DNA from: an uncultured bacterium
GTDB taxonomy: Bacteria; Verrucomicrobiota; Kiritimatiellia; RFP12; UBA1067
Direction of reading: 5' to 3'
DNA length: 5,779 nt
NCBI GenBank assembly: GCA_946401765.1
Contig: CAMIVJ010000198.1
Span: forward strand, 1-5,779
Shown here piece by piece: positions 5,685 through 5,779 of this stretch (positions are counted from its first letter, which is position 1; the number at the start of each line of letters is the position of its first letter). The notes under the pieces are model-generated. The model did no database searches. It was given only the letters and a program-made list of their open reading frames with translations, and had not been told where the DNA came from. A program made the translations under genes and the position numbers.

Positions 5685-5778
5685 GCCACTTTTGCGTGCA
5701 GGCGAGATACGCAGTCTCGTTGTATATCTCCGTCTCGCCGCGCGCAAGCACCGCCGCCATGAGGATGTTCTCGGTGGC
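5656..5778 (-). CDS. 3' end of upstream gene, MurA/EPSP-synthase family-like
   Basis: This frame enters from the right edge, runs 40 codons and stops at TAA (5656-5658). It begins 'ATENILMAAVLARGETEI', closely resembling a segment of MurA (UDP-GlcNAc enolpyruvyl transferase, first step of peptidoglycan synthesis) that in known enzymes reads roughly 'GATENIMMAAVLAEGTT'. It ends 'WLDSAGGGVI', in the position of the 'FLNKMGAKI' element that closes each repeat of this fold; the 'YLACT' before it also recalls AroA. In typical MurA this segment lies about 160-200 residues into a protein of some 420. A stop here would remove the C-terminal half, so the gene may be truncated or a fragment. Alternatively it is the natural last repeat of a divergent family member. 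The rest lies outside the window. Confidence 0.55.
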   Translation of the reverse strand, partial: ATENILMAAVLARGETEIYNETAYLACTQKWLDSAGGGVI

Positions 5779-5779
5779 G

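Overview
The window is dominated by one very large minus-strand gene (171-5588, 1805 residues) that fills about 94% of it. The protein has an N-terminal export signal. After that comes a chain of beta-rich, apparently non-catalytic modules: two related jelly-roll carbohydrate-binding-like domains, a PA14-like domain, a concanavalin/LamG-like domain, a beta-solenoid stretch with roughly 24-residue repeats, two further tandem LamG-like domains, and a C-terminal beta-rich tail. I see no enzyme active site. The best reading is a giant cell-surface or secreted glycan-binding/adhesin-like protein.

Organism: the DNA is GC-rich, with strong avoidance of TTA, CTA and TCA codons, which explains the long antisense open frames. 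Proteins combining 'NLLTNGTF', 'FWLDAAD' and 'HRWSFNG' type modules with autotransporter-like beta repeats are typical of the PVC group, especially Kiritimatiellota, Lentisphaerota and Verrucomicrobiota from gut or anoxic habitats. This assignment is an inference from style, not from a marker gene.

Layout, in the direction of transcription (right to left). Positions 5656-5778 hold the 3' end of an upstream minus-strand reading frame that resembles the enolpyruvate-transferase family (MurA best, AroA possible). Its stop codon lies inside the -10 box of a good sigma70-type promoter (5655-5684, extended -10). The predicted transcript begins with a 12-bp stem-loop (5617-5648). It then carries a strong Shine-Dalgarno (5596-5601) seven bases before the ATG of the large gene. 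A 13-codon open frame overlaps that ATG. After the stop at 171-173 come 170 non-coding bases with several inverted repeats (57-83 and 112-141) and a short direct repeat at the left edge. None has the U-tract of a classical intrinsic terminator.

The large gene appears to be transcribed alone from its own promoter. Nothing in the window shows a functional partnership with the upstream fragment. I found no RNA gene, CRISPR array, insertion sequence or defence system.
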